A stretch of 64,000 nucleotides of DNA from Pseudomonas kairouanensis. Lineage in GTDB: Bacteria > Pseudomonadota > Gammaproteobacteria > Pseudomonadales > Pseudomonadaceae. Below are positions 8,184-16,920 of this stretch, piece by piece. The stretch is taken from contig NZ_QUZU01000022.1 of assembly GCF_004682055.1 (NCBI RefSeq), positions 32,914 to 96,913 on the forward strand, given 5' to 3'. Made by a program: the position numbers and the translations under genes. The number at the start of each line of letters is the position of its first letter. Within the stretch, counting starts at the first letter, position 1. The notes beneath the pieces were generated by a model. That model was not told the DNA's origin, did no database searches, and saw only the letters and a list, made by a program, of their open reading frames with translations.

Positions 8184-8205
8184 CCGACCCCTCTCCAGGC
8201 GGAGG
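8184..8205 (+). promoter_or_regulatory. Repeated leader element, copy B
   Basis: CCGACCCC followed by TCTCCAGGCGGAGG, ending 28 bases before the TauD-like start. CTCC-AGGC-GGAG can fold as a small hairpin. It is nearly identical to copy C at 13709-13731, which has one extra T. Confidence 0.45.
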
Positions 8206-8233
8206 CTGAACCCACACACGAGAGGACACCCGC

Positions 8234-9064
8234 ATGACCCTGCATATCACCCGCCTGGAACCCACCATCGGCGCCGAAATCGCCGGCATCGACCTGCGCC
8301 AGCCGCTGACCGCTGCCCTGCGTGACGAACTGCGCCACCTGCTGCTCACGCACAAGGTGCTGTTCTTTCGCGACCAGGCCATCAACACCGAACAGCAAAT
8401 CGCATTCGCCAAGGAATTCGGCGAACTCTACGTGCACCCCACCACCCAGCAGAACGACCCGACGCTGCCCCAGGCCCACCTGATCGAGGCCCAGGACGAA
8501 CGCAAGCTCTACGGCCCACGCATCAGCGGCCGTTGGCACACCGACACCAGCTGGCTGCTGCAACCCACCCTCGGCGCTGTGCTGCGCGCGGTGGACTTGC
8601 CGGAAGTGGGCGGCGATACCCTGTGGGCCGACGCAGGCGCGGTATACCGGGCGCTGCCGGATGAACTGCGCGCAGAGATCGACACCCTGCATGTGGTGCA
8701 CGACTTCAAGAAATCCCTGGACAAGGTTGGCTACGACTACCCGATTCTCGCCCACCCGCTGGTGCGCACCCACCCGGAAACCGGTGAAGACGGGCTGTTC
8801 ATCAACTTCTCCCAAAACCCCTCGGTGATCGGCTGGACACCCCAGCAAAGCAAGCAATTGATCGACCGCCTGCTGCTGGAATTCAACAAGCCCGAGCACC
8901 AGGTGCGCTTCAAATGGCGCCCCGGTTCGGTAGCGTTCTGGGACAACCGCTCGACCCTGCACTACCCGGTCTACAACTACGGTGACTACCCACGTCGCAT
9001 GGAGCGGGTGCTGATTGCCTATGACGATATTCCGCATCGGGTAAGAGCCGCTAACGCCGCCTGA
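8234..9064 (+). CDS. TauD/TfdA-family Fe(II)/2-oxoglutarate dioxygenase
   Basis: 276 residues, normal for TauD/AtsK enzymes, which oxidise sulfonates or sulfate esters at the carbon next to sulfur and release sulfite or sulfate with succinate and CO2. The facial triad is visible as WHTDTSW (His and Asp) near residue 95 and LHYPVYNYGD near 240. The 2-oxoglutarate arginine follows in RRMERV. A GAGAGGA ribosome site precedes the ATG. It lies between the rhodanese and a TonB-dependent receptor on the same strand, so it may belong to the same transcript or have its own promoter in the 95 bp gap. The substrate (taurine, alkyl sulfate or another) cannot be decided from the sequence. Confidence 0.9.
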   Translation: MTLHITRLEPTIGAEIAGIDLRQPLTAALRDELRHLLLTHKVLFFRDQAINTEQQIAFAKEFGELYVHPTTQQNDPTLPQAHLIEAQDERKLYGPRISGRWHTDTSWLLQPTLGAVLRAVDLPEVGGDTLWADAGAVYRALPDELRAEIDTLHVVHDFKKSLDKVGYDYPILAHPLVRTHPETGEDGLFINFSQNPSVIGWTPQQSKQLIDRLLLEFNKPEHQVRFKWRPGSVAFWDNRSTLHYPVYNYGDYPRRMERVLIAYDDIPHRVRAANAA

Positions 9065-9112
9065 CCCACCCTTTTTCAACCCCTCACAGATCCCCCAGTG
9101 CATGCGATCCCC

Positions 9113-9201
9113 TGTGGGAGGGGGCTTGCTCCCGATTGCGGTACATCAGCCAGCCCATCAGTGACTGACACGCCGCCATCGGGAGCAAACCCCCTCCCAC
9201 A
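9113..9201. repeat. REPIN-like inverted pair (GGGAGGGGGCTTGCTCCCGA type)
   Basis: The left arm begins TGTGGGAGGGGGCTTGCTCC and the right arm is its near-complement ending CCCTCCCACA, about 89 bp overall. It fills most of the gap between the TauD-like gene and the TonB-dependent receptor and may weaken read-through. Confidence 0.85.
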
Positions 9202-9259
9202 CTGACTGCATTCACAGGTGGAGATCTGCGGCGTTCTCTCGTCTTTCGGAAACAGCCCC

Positions 9260-11713
9260 ATGCCTCCATCGCGCTTTCACTACTGCGCAGCAGCGCTGAG
9301 CCTGCTCGCCATCCAAACCCCGGCCCAGGCCGAAGACCCCGACAAAACCCTCGGCACCGTGGTGGTCACCGGCAACCGTGGCAACCAGGCGCGCACCATC
9401 GCCGACAGCCCCTCGCCCATCGATGTGATCAGCGCCGAACAACTGCAAGCCAGCGGCAAGGTCGGCCTCAAGGAGTTGCTGGCGCGCCTGCTGCCGTCGT
9501 TCAACCTGCCGGCCATCAACGGCGGCGGCACCTCGTGGTCGGTGCGTGGGGTGACCATGCGCGGCTTGTCTGGCGACCAGGTGCTGGTGCTGGTCAACGG
9601 CAAGCGCCGCCACAACACCGCGCTGATCAACAACCTGGCGCGCATCGGCACGGCGGCGGTGCCGGTCAACCTGGACCTGATCCCGGTGTCGGCCATCGAC
9701 CATATCGAAGTGCTGCGTGACGGGGCCTCCGCCCAATACGGCTCGGATGCGATCGCCGGGGTGATCAACATCATCCTCAAGGAAAACGACAGCGGCGGCA
9801 GTGCCGAAACCTCCTTCGGCCGCTATGGCGCGGGCGATGGCGACACCGTGCACCAAACCGTCAACTACGGCTTGGCGCTGCCCAACGACGGCTTCGCCAA
9901 CCTGGCGCTGGACGTCAAGGAACAGGAGCCGTTCAACCGCACCGGCAGCGCCACCGGCCGCCTGTATGGCACCGCCGCCAGCCCCGACAGCCGCGACCAG
10001 ACCGTCAACCGCCACGGCTGGAACCCCAGCTATGGCCTGGGCCGCGAGAAGGTCACCAACGCCAGCTACAACCTCGAATTGCCGTTGCAGGACGACCTCA
10101 AGTTCTACTCGTTCTCCACCGCCAGCTACATGGAAACCACCAAGGTCACTGGCAACTATCGCCCCAACGAAATCACCTCCCTGGCCGGCGACCCAAACAC
10201 GCCCTACCCCGACGGCATCCATGCGCAACGGCGCAACCGCACCAAGGACTTCCAGGTAGCCGGCGGCTTCAAGGGCCTGGTGGGCGGCTGGGACTACGAC
10301 GTCAGTTCCACCTGGGGCGAGGACGATTCCACCCTCAATGCCAACAACACGCTCAACCCGTCACTGGGCCCCACCAGCCCCACCTCGTTCAACCTGGCCT
10401 CGCAGATCTTCGACCAGTGGACCAACAACCTGGACCTGAGTCGCACCTTCGACATTGGCCTCAGCCACCCGCTGCAAACCGCGTTCGGCTTTGAATACCG
10501 TTGGGAGAAATACCAGATCGAAGCGGGCGACTATGCGTCCTATACGCCGGGCAACTACGTGCTGCCCAGCGGCCCGTTTGCCGGGCAAACCCCGCTGCCG
10601 GGGCTGGCCTCCTATAACGGCACCAGCACGGCGGATGCCGGTGAGATCAGCCGCAGCAACGTCGCCAGCTACCTGGACCTGGGCCTGGACGTGACCGACC
10701 GCTGGTACGTCGGCGCCGCCGCCCGCTACGAGCGCTACACCCAAGACATCGGCAGCACCTGGAGCGGCAAACTCTCCACGCGCTTCAAGCTCACGCCGGA
10801 GTTCGCCCTGCGCGGCACCATCAACAATGGCTTTCGCGCACCGTCCCTGGCCCAGACCATTTATGCCTCGTCTACCTTCACCTCCGGCGGCGTGGTCAAC
10901 GGCCAGCAAGTGTCAGTGCCGGTCAAAGTGCTGCCGGTGGACACCGCCGAAGCGCAAGCGCTGGGCGCCGAAAAACTCAAGTCGGAAAAATCCCTCAACT
11001 ACAGCTTTGGTTTCACTTACGAACCGACGCAGAACTACCGGCTGACCACCGACCTGTACCAGATCGGCATCCGCGACCGCATTGTGTCCACCAGCCTGCT
11101 CGGCGGCCCGGCCGTGTCGCAGATCCTGGCCGCCAACGGCCTGTCGCCGGGCCTGTACGCCCAGTACTACACCAACGCCGTGGACACCCGCACCCGTGGC
11201 ATCGACATCATCAACGAATACCGCCAGCAGTTGGACCAGTACGGCCAAGTGCGCTGGAGCCTGGCCTACAACTGGAACCAGACCAAGATCGAAAAGCTCC
11301 AGGACACCCCACCCGCACTGGCCAGCCTGGGCTCCAACTATCAGATCTTCGACCGCCGCCTGCAAAAAGACCTGACCGTCGCCACGCCCCAATCCAAGCT
11401 GATCCTGGCGGCCAACTGGAAGGTCAGCGCCTACACCTTGAACCTGGCGCTGACCCGTTTCGGCAGCTACATCGAAGGCGACAACAACCCGGTCAACGAC
11501 CGCAAGTTCAGCGCCAAATGGATCAGCGACGTGGACGCCGCGTACGACATCAACAAGCACTTCACGGTGGCCCTGGGCGCCAACAACCTGTTCAACGTGT
11601 ACCCGGACAAAAAGGGCATCAAGGACTGGGCCGGCGGTTATGAATATGGGCAGTTCTCGCCGTTCGGCTTCGGCGGTGCGTATTACTACACGCGCCTGGC
11701 GTACAACTTCTGA
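9260..11713 (+). CDS. TonB-dependent outer-membrane receptor of the sulfur island
   Basis: 817 residues: signal peptide ending near QTPAQA, TonB-box/plug region (TLGTVVVTGNRG then the plug with VLVLVNGKRRHN near residue 115), and a 22-strand-type barrel ending in aromatic YNF. Such receptors import substrates too large or too rare for porins, using TonB energy. The start at 9260 is chosen because the signal peptide begins MPPSRFHYC there; an upstream in-frame ATG would give an untypical leader. Its position between a TauD-type dioxygenase and the flavoprotein-ferredoxin pair suggests the ligand is an organosulfur compound. That is inference; a siderophore role cannot be excluded from the sequence. 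Confidence 0.92.
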   Translation: MPPSRFHYCAAALSLLAIQTPAQAEDPDKTLGTVVVTGNRGNQARTIADSPSPIDVISAEQLQASGKVGLKELLARLLPSFNLPAINGGGTSWSVRGVTMRGLSGDQVLVLVNGKRRHNTALINNLARIGTAAVPVNLDLIPVSAIDHIEVLRDGASAQYGSDAIAGVINIILKENDSGGSAETSFGRYGAGDGDTVHQTVNYGLALPNDGFANLALDVKEQEPFNRTGSATGRLYGTAASPDSRDQTVNRHGWNPSYGLGREKVTNASYNLELPLQDDLKFYSFSTASYMETTKVTGNYRPNEITSLAGDPNTPYPDGIHAQRRNRTKDFQVAGGFKGLVGGWDYDVSSTWGEDDSTLNANNTLNPSLGPTSPTSFNLASQIFDQWTNNLDLSRTFDIGLSHPLQTAFGFEYRWEKYQIEAGDYASYTPGNYVLPSGPFAGQTPLPGLASYNGTSTADAGEISRSNVASYLDLGLDVTDRWYVGAAARYERYTQDIGSTWSGKLSTRFKLTPEFALRGTINNGFRAPSLAQTIYASSTFTSGGVVNGQQVSVPVKVLPVDTAEAQALGAEKLKSEKSLNYSFGFTYEPTQNYRLTTDLYQIGIRDRIVSTSLLGGPAVSQILAANGLSPGLYAQYYTNAVDTRTRGIDIINEYRQQLDQYGQVRWSLAYNWNQTKIEKLQDTPPALASLGSNYQIFDRRLQKDLTVATPQSKLILAANWKVSAYTLNLALTRFGSYIEGDNNPVNDRKFSAKWISDVDAAYDINKHFTVALGANNLFNVYPDKKGIKDWAGGYEYGQFSPFGFGGAYYYTRLAYNF

Positions 11714-11723
11714 GGCCCCAGCC

Positions 11724-13253
11724 ATGAGCGAATCGAGCTGCGATGTATTGATCATCGGCGGCGGCCTGGCGGGCACCTGGGCCGCCGCCATCGCCGCAGC
11801 CCGGGAGGGCGTGCGTGTGGTCCTGGTAGACAAGGGCTACTGCGGCACCAGTGGCGTCACCGCCACCGCCGGCCCCGGCCATTGGTGGGTGCCACCGGGC
11901 GCCCGCGAAGCCGCCATCGACAAACGCCTGGGCACCGCCTACGGCCTGGCCGATGCGCGCTGGATGGCGCGGGCCATCGACACCACCTGGACCAGCCTGC
12001 CGGGCTTGAGCGACTACTACGCGTTCGCGCAGAACGAACGGGGCGAGACCCAATACCGAGGCCTGCGCGGCCCCGAATACCTGCGCGGCCTGCGCCGGCG
12101 TGTGCTGGACAGCGGCGTGACCATCCTCGATCACCACCCCGCCCTGGAACTGCTGCGCGACGACCATGGCAACGTGGTCGGCGCCCGTGGCTGGCGGCGC
12201 CAGGCCGGTGGCGATTGGCTGATCCGCGCGGGTGCAGTGGTGCTGGCCACTGGCGGTTGCGCGTTCCTGTCACGCCTGTTGGGCAACCACACCAACACCG
12301 GCGACGGCTACCTGATGGCCGCCGAGGCCGGTGCCGAGTTGTCGGGCATGGAGTTTTCCAACTACTACTGCATTGCCGCACAGGGCAGCAGCATGACGCG
12401 TTCGATGGTGTACAGCTTTGGCGAGTATTTCGACGCGGCGGATCGGCCGTTGGATATCAGCGGCGGCCCCAGCTTTACCGAGGACTTGGCCAAGGCCCTG
12501 CTCAATGGCCCGGTGTATTGCCGCTTGAACCGGGTGCCGGCCGACATTCGCGCGCAGCTGCCGAGTATCCAGCCCAACCTGATGCTGCCGTTTGACCGGC
12601 GCGGGGTGGACCCGTATCGCGAGCGGTTTGCCGTGACCCTGCATCCCGAGGGCACCATTCGTGGCGTGGGGGGATTGCGCTTGATCAACGATGACTGCCA
12701 GACCACCGTACCTGGCGTGTTCGCCGCCGGTGATGCCGCCAGCCGCGAGCCGATTGCCGGTGCCACCTCCGGCGGCGGTGCGCAGAACTCGGCGTGGGCC
12801 TTGTCCACCGGGCAATGGGCAGGGCGTGGCGCGGCACAATGGGCCCGGCAAAAAACGGCGTACCAGGGCGCCCTGCGCGGCTACGGCGGCACTGCCGGTG
12901 GCAGCGTTGAACTGCTGCAACGCATCCAGGCCGAAATGCACCCACTGGACAAAAACCTGTTCCGCAGCGGCGCCCAACTGGAGCGTTCCTTGCGCGAACT
13001 CGACACCCTCTGGGACCAAATACGCAACAGCCCCTCCGCCCTCAACCCCCTACGCGCCCGCGAAACCGCCGCCATGGCCGCCACCGCCCGCTGGTGCTAC
13101 ACCGCCGCCGCAACGCGTAAGGAAAGCCGAGGCATGCACCAGCGCAGTGACACGCCGCAACAGAGTGCGCTGTATGACGCGCACTTGCGTGTGTCCGGCG
13201 TGGACCAGGTGCAGACGCGTTTTGATCCCATCTACCCAGGCCACCCCCAATGA
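11724..13253 (+). CDS. FAD-binding flavoprotein of the fumarate reductase/AprA family
   Basis: 509 residues. The N-terminal dinucleotide-binding loop is LIIGGGLAGTWAA (residues 9-21), and the family FAD blocks LATGG near 178 and GVFAAGDAA near 334 are present. The catalytic-domain signature ESRGMHQRSD appears near residue 477, as in succinate dehydrogenase, fumarate reductase, aspartate oxidase and adenylylsulfate reductase subunit A. The stop overlaps the start of a two-cluster ferredoxin by 4 bases, the same pairing as AprA-AprB. It is shorter than classical AprA (about 620 residues or more). Ten bases separate it from the receptor gene, so they are co-transcribed. It probably reduces or oxidises a sulfur species or an unsaturated product, but the substrate is unknown. 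Confidence 0.85.
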   Translation: MSESSCDVLIIGGGLAGTWAAAIAAAREGVRVVLVDKGYCGTSGVTATAGPGHWWVPPGAREAAIDKRLGTAYGLADARWMARAIDTTWTSLPGLSDYYAFAQNERGETQYRGLRGPEYLRGLRRRVLDSGVTILDHHPALELLRDDHGNVVGARGWRRQAGGDWLIRAGAVVLATGGCAFLSRLLGNHTNTGDGYLMAAEAGAELSGMEFSNYYCIAAQGSSMTRSMVYSFGEYFDAADRPLDISGGPSFTEDLAKALLNGPVYCRLNRVPADIRAQLPSIQPNLMLPFDRRGVDPYRERFAVTLHPEGTIRGVGGLRLINDDCQTTVPGVFAAGDAASREPIAGATSGGGAQNSAWALSTGQWAGRGAAQWARQKTAYQGALRGYGGTAGGSVELLQRIQAEMHPLDKNLFRSGAQLERSLRELDTLWDQIRNSPSALNPLRARETAAMAATARWCYTAAATRKESRGMHQRSDTPQQSALYDAHLRVSGVDQVQTRFDPIYPGHPQ

Positions 13254-13615
13254 TTGAACTGATCTACTCCGACCTGTGCAACGGCTGCGGCCAATGCGTC
13301 GCCGTCTGCCCCACCAACGTGCTGGCCGCCAACGCCCAGGGCACCCCCCTGATCGCCGATCAGCAAGCCTGCCAGACGTGCTTTATGTGCGAGCTGTATT
13401 GCACCAGCGACGCGCTCTATGTCGACCCGGACGCCGAACACCTGCGCCACCCCGACCCCGTGGCGGTGCGTGAAGCCGGGCTGCTGGGCCAGTACCGGCG
13501 GGATTCGGGCTGGGATGAATGGGCGCAAGATCCCAGGCATCAGAATGAACACTGGCGCATGGATGGGATTTTTGCGTTGGCGCGGGACCTGCATTCAAAT
13601 GCAATAAGAGAATAA
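13250..13615 (+). CDS. Ferredoxin with two [4Fe-4S] clusters, AprB-like
   Basis: 121 residues. Two complete CxxCxxCxxxC motifs bind two [4Fe-4S] clusters: Cys10, 13, 16, 20 and Cys41, 44, 47, 51. The remaining 60 or so residues are a charged tail rich in Trp, His and Arg, similar in position to the AprB tail that wraps around AprA. Coupled translation (ATGA overlap) with the flavoprotein makes a heterodimer likely, with the ferredoxin passing electrons to or from FAD. The electron partner outside the complex is unknown. The next gene begins after a 156 bp AT-rich gap with its own regulatory elements. Confidence 0.88.
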   Translation: MIELIYSDLCNGCGQCVAVCPTNVLAANAQGTPLIADQQACQTCFMCELYCTSDALYVDPDAEHLRHPDPVAVREAGLLGQYRRDSGWDEWAQDPRHQNEHWRMDGIFALARDLHSNAIRE

Positions 13616-13662
13616 TCAATTCAACCATAATGAATTATTTTGATAATTACCATATAACCAAA

Positions 13663-13684
13663 AAGAACTTCACAGCGAGTTCTT
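13663..13684 (+). promoter_or_regulatory. Inverted repeat in the binding-protein promoter region
   Basis: AAGAACT and AGTTCTT, 7-bp arms 8 bp apart, lie in an AT-rich gap about 90 bases before the binding-protein start. They could be an operator or a weak hairpin after the ferredoxin gene. No T-run follows. Confidence 0.35.
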
Positions 13685-13708
13685 ATGGGCATAACGTCAA
13701 CTCACTCA

Positions 13709-13731
13709 CCGACCCCTTCTCCAGGCGGAGG
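13709..13731 (+). promoter_or_regulatory. Repeated leader element, copy C
   Basis: CCGACCCC then TTCTCCAGGCGGAGG, ending 40 bases before the binding-protein start. TCTCC-AGGC-GGAGG can form a 5-bp hairpin with one wobble pair. Here the element lies inside a possible 21-codon upstream ORF (13685-13750, starting MGITST), but that ORF lacks a clear ribosome site. Confidence 0.45.
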
Positions 13732-13771
13732 TAACCGAACCCTTTCTTGATCTGCCTGGAGCCTGTATCCC

Positions 13772-14746
13772 ATGGTCTTTACCACCCCCTTCAAACGCCT
13801 GCTCCTGGGCACCGCCCTTGCCCTTGGCCTGATCGGCAGCAGCCATGGCGCCGACCTGCAACCGCTGCGGGTGGCCAATCAAAAATCGACGATCAAGGCA
13901 CTGCTGGAAGTGTCCGGCGAGGCCAAGAATGTGCCGTATGAAATCCAGTGGTCGGAATTCCCCTCTGCCTCGCCCCTGGGCGAAGCGTTGAACGCCGGTG
14001 CCGTGGATATCGGTGCCCTGGGTGACGCACCCTATGTGTTTGCCCTGGGCGCAGGGGCGTCGCTCAAGGTGGTCAGCATCATCCACGCCGAAGGGCGCAA
14101 CACCACCGCGCTGTTGGTGAACAAGGATTCGCCGATCAAGACCGTGGCGGATCTTAAGGGCAAGAAGATCGTCACCGGCCGTGGCTCCATCGGGCACTAC
14201 CTGGCGATCAAGGCCTTGGCCACGGCGGGGCTGACCACCAAGGACGTGCAGTTCATTTTCCTGCTGCCGAGCGAGTCGCGCCTGGTGCTGGATAACGGCA
14301 CCGCCGACGCCTGGGCCACCTGGGACCCGTACACCACCGTGGTCACCTCCCAAAGCCAGGCCCGCGTGTTGATCAGCGGCAACAAGCTGCTGAGCAACCA
14401 CCTGTACCTGGCCGCCACCAGCCAAGCCATCGCCGACAAGCGTGCGCAATTGGATGACTTTGTGGCGCGCCTGGACCGCGCCTATGCCTGGGCCAACGTG
14501 CACCCCAATGAATACGCCGCAGCGCAAGCCAAGATCACCGGCCTGCCGCTGGAAGTGCATGTGGAAGTGGCCAAGGACACGCGCCTGACGCCCGTGGCGA
14601 TTGACGATTCCGTTATCAGCGGCCTGCAAGCGACCGCCGACATCTACCAACAAGAAGGCTTGGTGACCAAGCACATCGATGTGTCCCAGGGTTTTGATAA
14701 GAGCTTTAACGCCAAGCGTGCCCCATTTTCCCAAGCCTCTCGCTAA
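13772..14746 (+). CDS. ABC substrate-binding protein, sulfonate (SsuA) family
   Basis: 324 residues with a Sec signal peptide ending near SSHGA and the SsuA/NrtA periplasmic-binding fold. Characteristic blocks are SEFPSASPLGEALNAGAVD near residue 65, DLKGKKIVTGRGSIGHYL near 129, and DAWATWDPY near 183. It delivers a substrate to an inner-membrane importer. The nearest matching permease and ATPase are at 759-2370, with no binding protein of their own, so I infer they work together. It heads a tight operon with the DszA/NtaA-type monooxygenase (11 bp gap) and the CPAC redoxin, so the bound compound is probably the substrate of that oxygenase. Confidence 0.9.
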   Translation: MVFTTPFKRLLLGTALALGLIGSSHGADLQPLRVANQKSTIKALLEVSGEAKNVPYEIQWSEFPSASPLGEALNAGAVDIGALGDAPYVFALGAGASLKVVSIIHAEGRNTTALLVNKDSPIKTVADLKGKKIVTGRGSIGHYLAIKALATAGLTTKDVQFIFLLPSESRLVLDNGTADAWATWDPYTTVVTSQSQARVLISGNKLLSNHLYLAATSQAIADKRAQLDDFVARLDRAYAWANVHPNEYAAAQAKITGLPLEVHVEVAKDTRLTPVAIDDSVISGLQATADIYQQEGLVTKHIDVSQGFDKSFNAKRAPFSQASR

Positions 14747-14757
14747 AGGAGCAGAAC

Positions 14758-16104
14758 ATGAGCAAAGCCCGTCAATTGAAACTCGGAGCCATGGTCCACG
14801 GAGTCGGTCACGGTTGGGGCGAATGGCGCCACCCGCAGGCCCAGCCGAACGCCAGTACCAACTTTGGTTTCTACAAGCAGCAGACTGAACTGGCCGAAGC
14901 CGCCAAATTCGACTTCGTTTTTATCGCCGACAGCCTGCATATCCACGCTAAATCCAGCCCCCACTACCTCAACCGTTTCGAGCCGCTGACCATCCTCTCG
15001 GCCCTGGCCGCGATCACCACAAACATCGGCCTGGTGGCCACCGTGACCGTCAGCTACACCGAGCCCTACCAGGTGGCGCGTCAGTTCGCGTCCCTGGACC
15101 ATATCAGCGGCGGTCGCGCCGGCTGGAACGTCGTCACCTCGTGGCTCAGCGGCACCGCTGACAACTTCGGCAAGGCCGAACACCCGCCCCATGCCGTGCG
15201 TTACCGCATCGCCAAGGAGCACGTAAACACCGTCAAGGGCCTGTGGGACTCCTGGGAAGACGACGCCTTTGCCTACAACAAGCAAAGCGGTGAGTTCTTC
15301 ACCCCGAGCAAGCTGCATGCCCTGAACCACAAGGGCGAGTTTTTCTCGGTCAAAGGCCCGCTGAATATCGCCCGCTCCCGCCAGGGTCAGCCGGTGATTT
15401 TCCAGGCGGGCACCTCGGAAGATGGGCGCAATTTTGCCGCGCAGAACTCCGACGCGATCTTTGTGCATGTGGAGAGCATCGAGGAAGGCCTGGCCTATTC
15501 CCAAGACCTCAAGCGCCGCGCCAAGGGCTTTGGCCGTGACCCCGAAAGCCTGTCGATCCTGCCGGGCATCCGCCCGATTGTCGGGCGCGACGCAGCCGAA
15601 GTGGAAAGCCGCTATCAGCAGGCCGTGGAGCTGGTCACCGTGGAAGACGCCATCGTCGCCCTCGGTCGCCCGTTCAACGACCATGACTTCAGCCAATACC
15701 CGCTGGACGAACCCTTCCCGGATCTCGGCGACCTGGGTTCCAACAGCCAAAAAGGCGGCTCCGACCGCATCAAGCAACTGGCCAAGGACGAAGGCCTGAC
15801 CCTGCGGGAAGTGGCCCTGCGTTTTTCGCGGCCCAAGCGCGACTTTGTCGGCACCCCGGAGCAAGTCGCCGATGCGATCCAGACCTGGTTCGAGCGCGGC
15901 GCCAGCGACGGTTTCATCGTCAATTCGGTGTTGCCGGACGGCTTGCAGTACTTCACCGAACTGGTGGTGCCGGTGTTGCAGCAACGCGGCCTGTTCCGTA
16001 CCGAGTACACCGGCCACACCCTACGCGACAACCTGGGCCTGGACGTGCCGGCCAACCGCTACAGCGTCACCGAGATTGAAGAGAAGCAGGAGGCGCTGGC
16101 ATGA
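14758..16104 (+). CDS. LLM-class flavin monooxygenase, NtaA/SnaA/DszA family
   Basis: 448 residues, the length of the NtaA/SnaA/DszA branch of luciferase-like monooxygenases, which use FMNH2 from a separate reductase. Visible blocks are HGVGHGWGEWRHPQA near residue 18, the ISGGRAGWNVVTSW family signature near 118, and VIFQAGTSEDGRNFAAQ near 212. DszA acts on a sulfone and opens the C-S bond, so a role in desulfurisation fits the neighbourhood. GGAG lies 9 bases before the ATG. The last codons overlap the redoxin gene by 4 bases. It differs from the SsuD-like enzyme at 2627, so the island has two flavin monooxygenases of separate branches. Confidence 0.9.
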   Translation: MSKARQLKLGAMVHGVGHGWGEWRHPQAQPNASTNFGFYKQQTELAEAAKFDFVFIADSLHIHAKSSPHYLNRFEPLTILSALAAITTNIGLVATVTVSYTEPYQVARQFASLDHISGGRAGWNVVTSWLSGTADNFGKAEHPPHAVRYRIAKEHVNTVKGLWDSWEDDAFAYNKQSGEFFTPSKLHALNHKGEFFSVKGPLNIARSRQGQPVIFQAGTSEDGRNFAAQNSDAIFVHVESIEEGLAYSQDLKRRAKGFGRDPESLSILPGIRPIVGRDAAEVESRYQQAVELVTVEDAIVALGRPFNDHDFSQYPLDEPFPDLGDLGSNSQKGGSDRIKQLAKDEGLTLREVALRFSRPKRDFVGTPEQVADAIQTWFERGASDGFIVNSVLPDGLQYFTELVVPVLQQRGLFRTEYTGHTLRDNLGLDVPANRYSVTEIEEKQEALA

Positions 16105-16784
16105 GCGAATCCCTGAATCGTCAACTGGCGGACCTGCACGCCGAACGCGTGGCCACCTGGGCGCCCGAGTCATTGAAGGTCAATATCGACCAGCGCCAGC
16201 GCCTGGTGGATCAAGCCCGGCCGGACGACTACGTGCAAGTGGGTGATGAGTTGGACCCGTTCACCTTGCTCAATGTGGAAGGTGGCGAACTCAACCGCGA
16301 CCTGCTGCTGGCCGACGGCCCGGCGGTGCTGGTGTTCTTCCGCTTTGCCGGCTGCCCGGCCTGCAACATCGCCCTGCCCTATTACGAACGCCAGCTGTAC
16401 CCGCGCCTGCGTGAACTGGGGGTGCCGCTGGTGGCCGTAAGCCCGCAAGTGCCTGAACGCCTGGTGGACATCAAGACCCGCCACAACCTGCAACTGCTGG
16501 TCGCCAGCGACAAGGACAACAACCTGGGCCGCCGCCTGGGCATCCTCTACAGCTTTGACGAAGCCTCGCGCATCGCGGCGTTGGCCAAGGGCAGCAGTAT
16601 TGGCGAAACCACAGGCACCGGCACCTGGGAGTTGCCGCAACCGACGGTGGTGGTGATTGCCAAGGATGGGACGGTGGCGTTTGTAGAGGTGAGCCCGGAC
16701 TGGTTGGTGCGCACGGAGGCTGAGCCGGTGTTGCAGGTGGTGGAGCAGCTGCTGGGCGAGCAGCCCGTGCGCCTGGCCATCTGA
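16101..16784 (+). CDS. Peroxiredoxin-like thiol protein with CPAC motif
   Basis: 227 residues with an AhpC/TSA-type thioredoxin fold. After a helical N-terminal segment, FAGCPACNIALPYYE near residues 83-97 carries a CxxC pair in place of the single peroxidatic cysteine usual in AhpC. The later core AVSPQVPERLVDIK and SDKDNNLGRRLGI is typical of the redoxin family. It could reduce peroxide leaked by the flavin monooxygenase upstream, to which it is translationally coupled, or handle thiol-disulfide chemistry of a sulfur intermediate. No cysteine partner is visible elsewhere in the protein. Family good, role inferred. Confidence 0.82.
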   Translation: MSESLNRQLADLHAERVATWAPESLKVNIDQRQRLVDQARPDDYVQVGDELDPFTLLNVEGGELNRDLLLADGPAVLVFFRFAGCPACNIALPYYERQLYPRLRELGVPLVAVSPQVPERLVDIKTRHNLQLLVASDKDNNLGRRLGILYSFDEASRIAALAKGSSIGETTGTGTWELPQPTVVVIAKDGTVAFVEVSPDWLVRTEAEPVLQVVEQLLGEQPVRLAI

Positions 16785-16800
16785 TAAACACCTACCCCAC

Positions 16801-16900
16801 TGTAGGAGCGAGCTTGCTCGCGAAAAACCTGAGGGCGCCACTGAGTGTCAGGCGCCCCGCGTCATCGTTGACGACCTTCGCGAGCAAGCTCGCTCCTACA
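16801..16900. repeat. REPIN-like inverted pair (GAGCGAGCTTGCTCGCGA type)
   Basis: Same family and spacing as the element at 4723-4822, with arms TGTAGGAGCGAGCTTGCTCG and complement. It splits the redoxin from the acyl-CoA dehydrogenase-like gene, which otherwise run in the same direction. Confidence 0.85.
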
Positions 16901-16920
16901 GTCATTGTGAGTACATTCTT

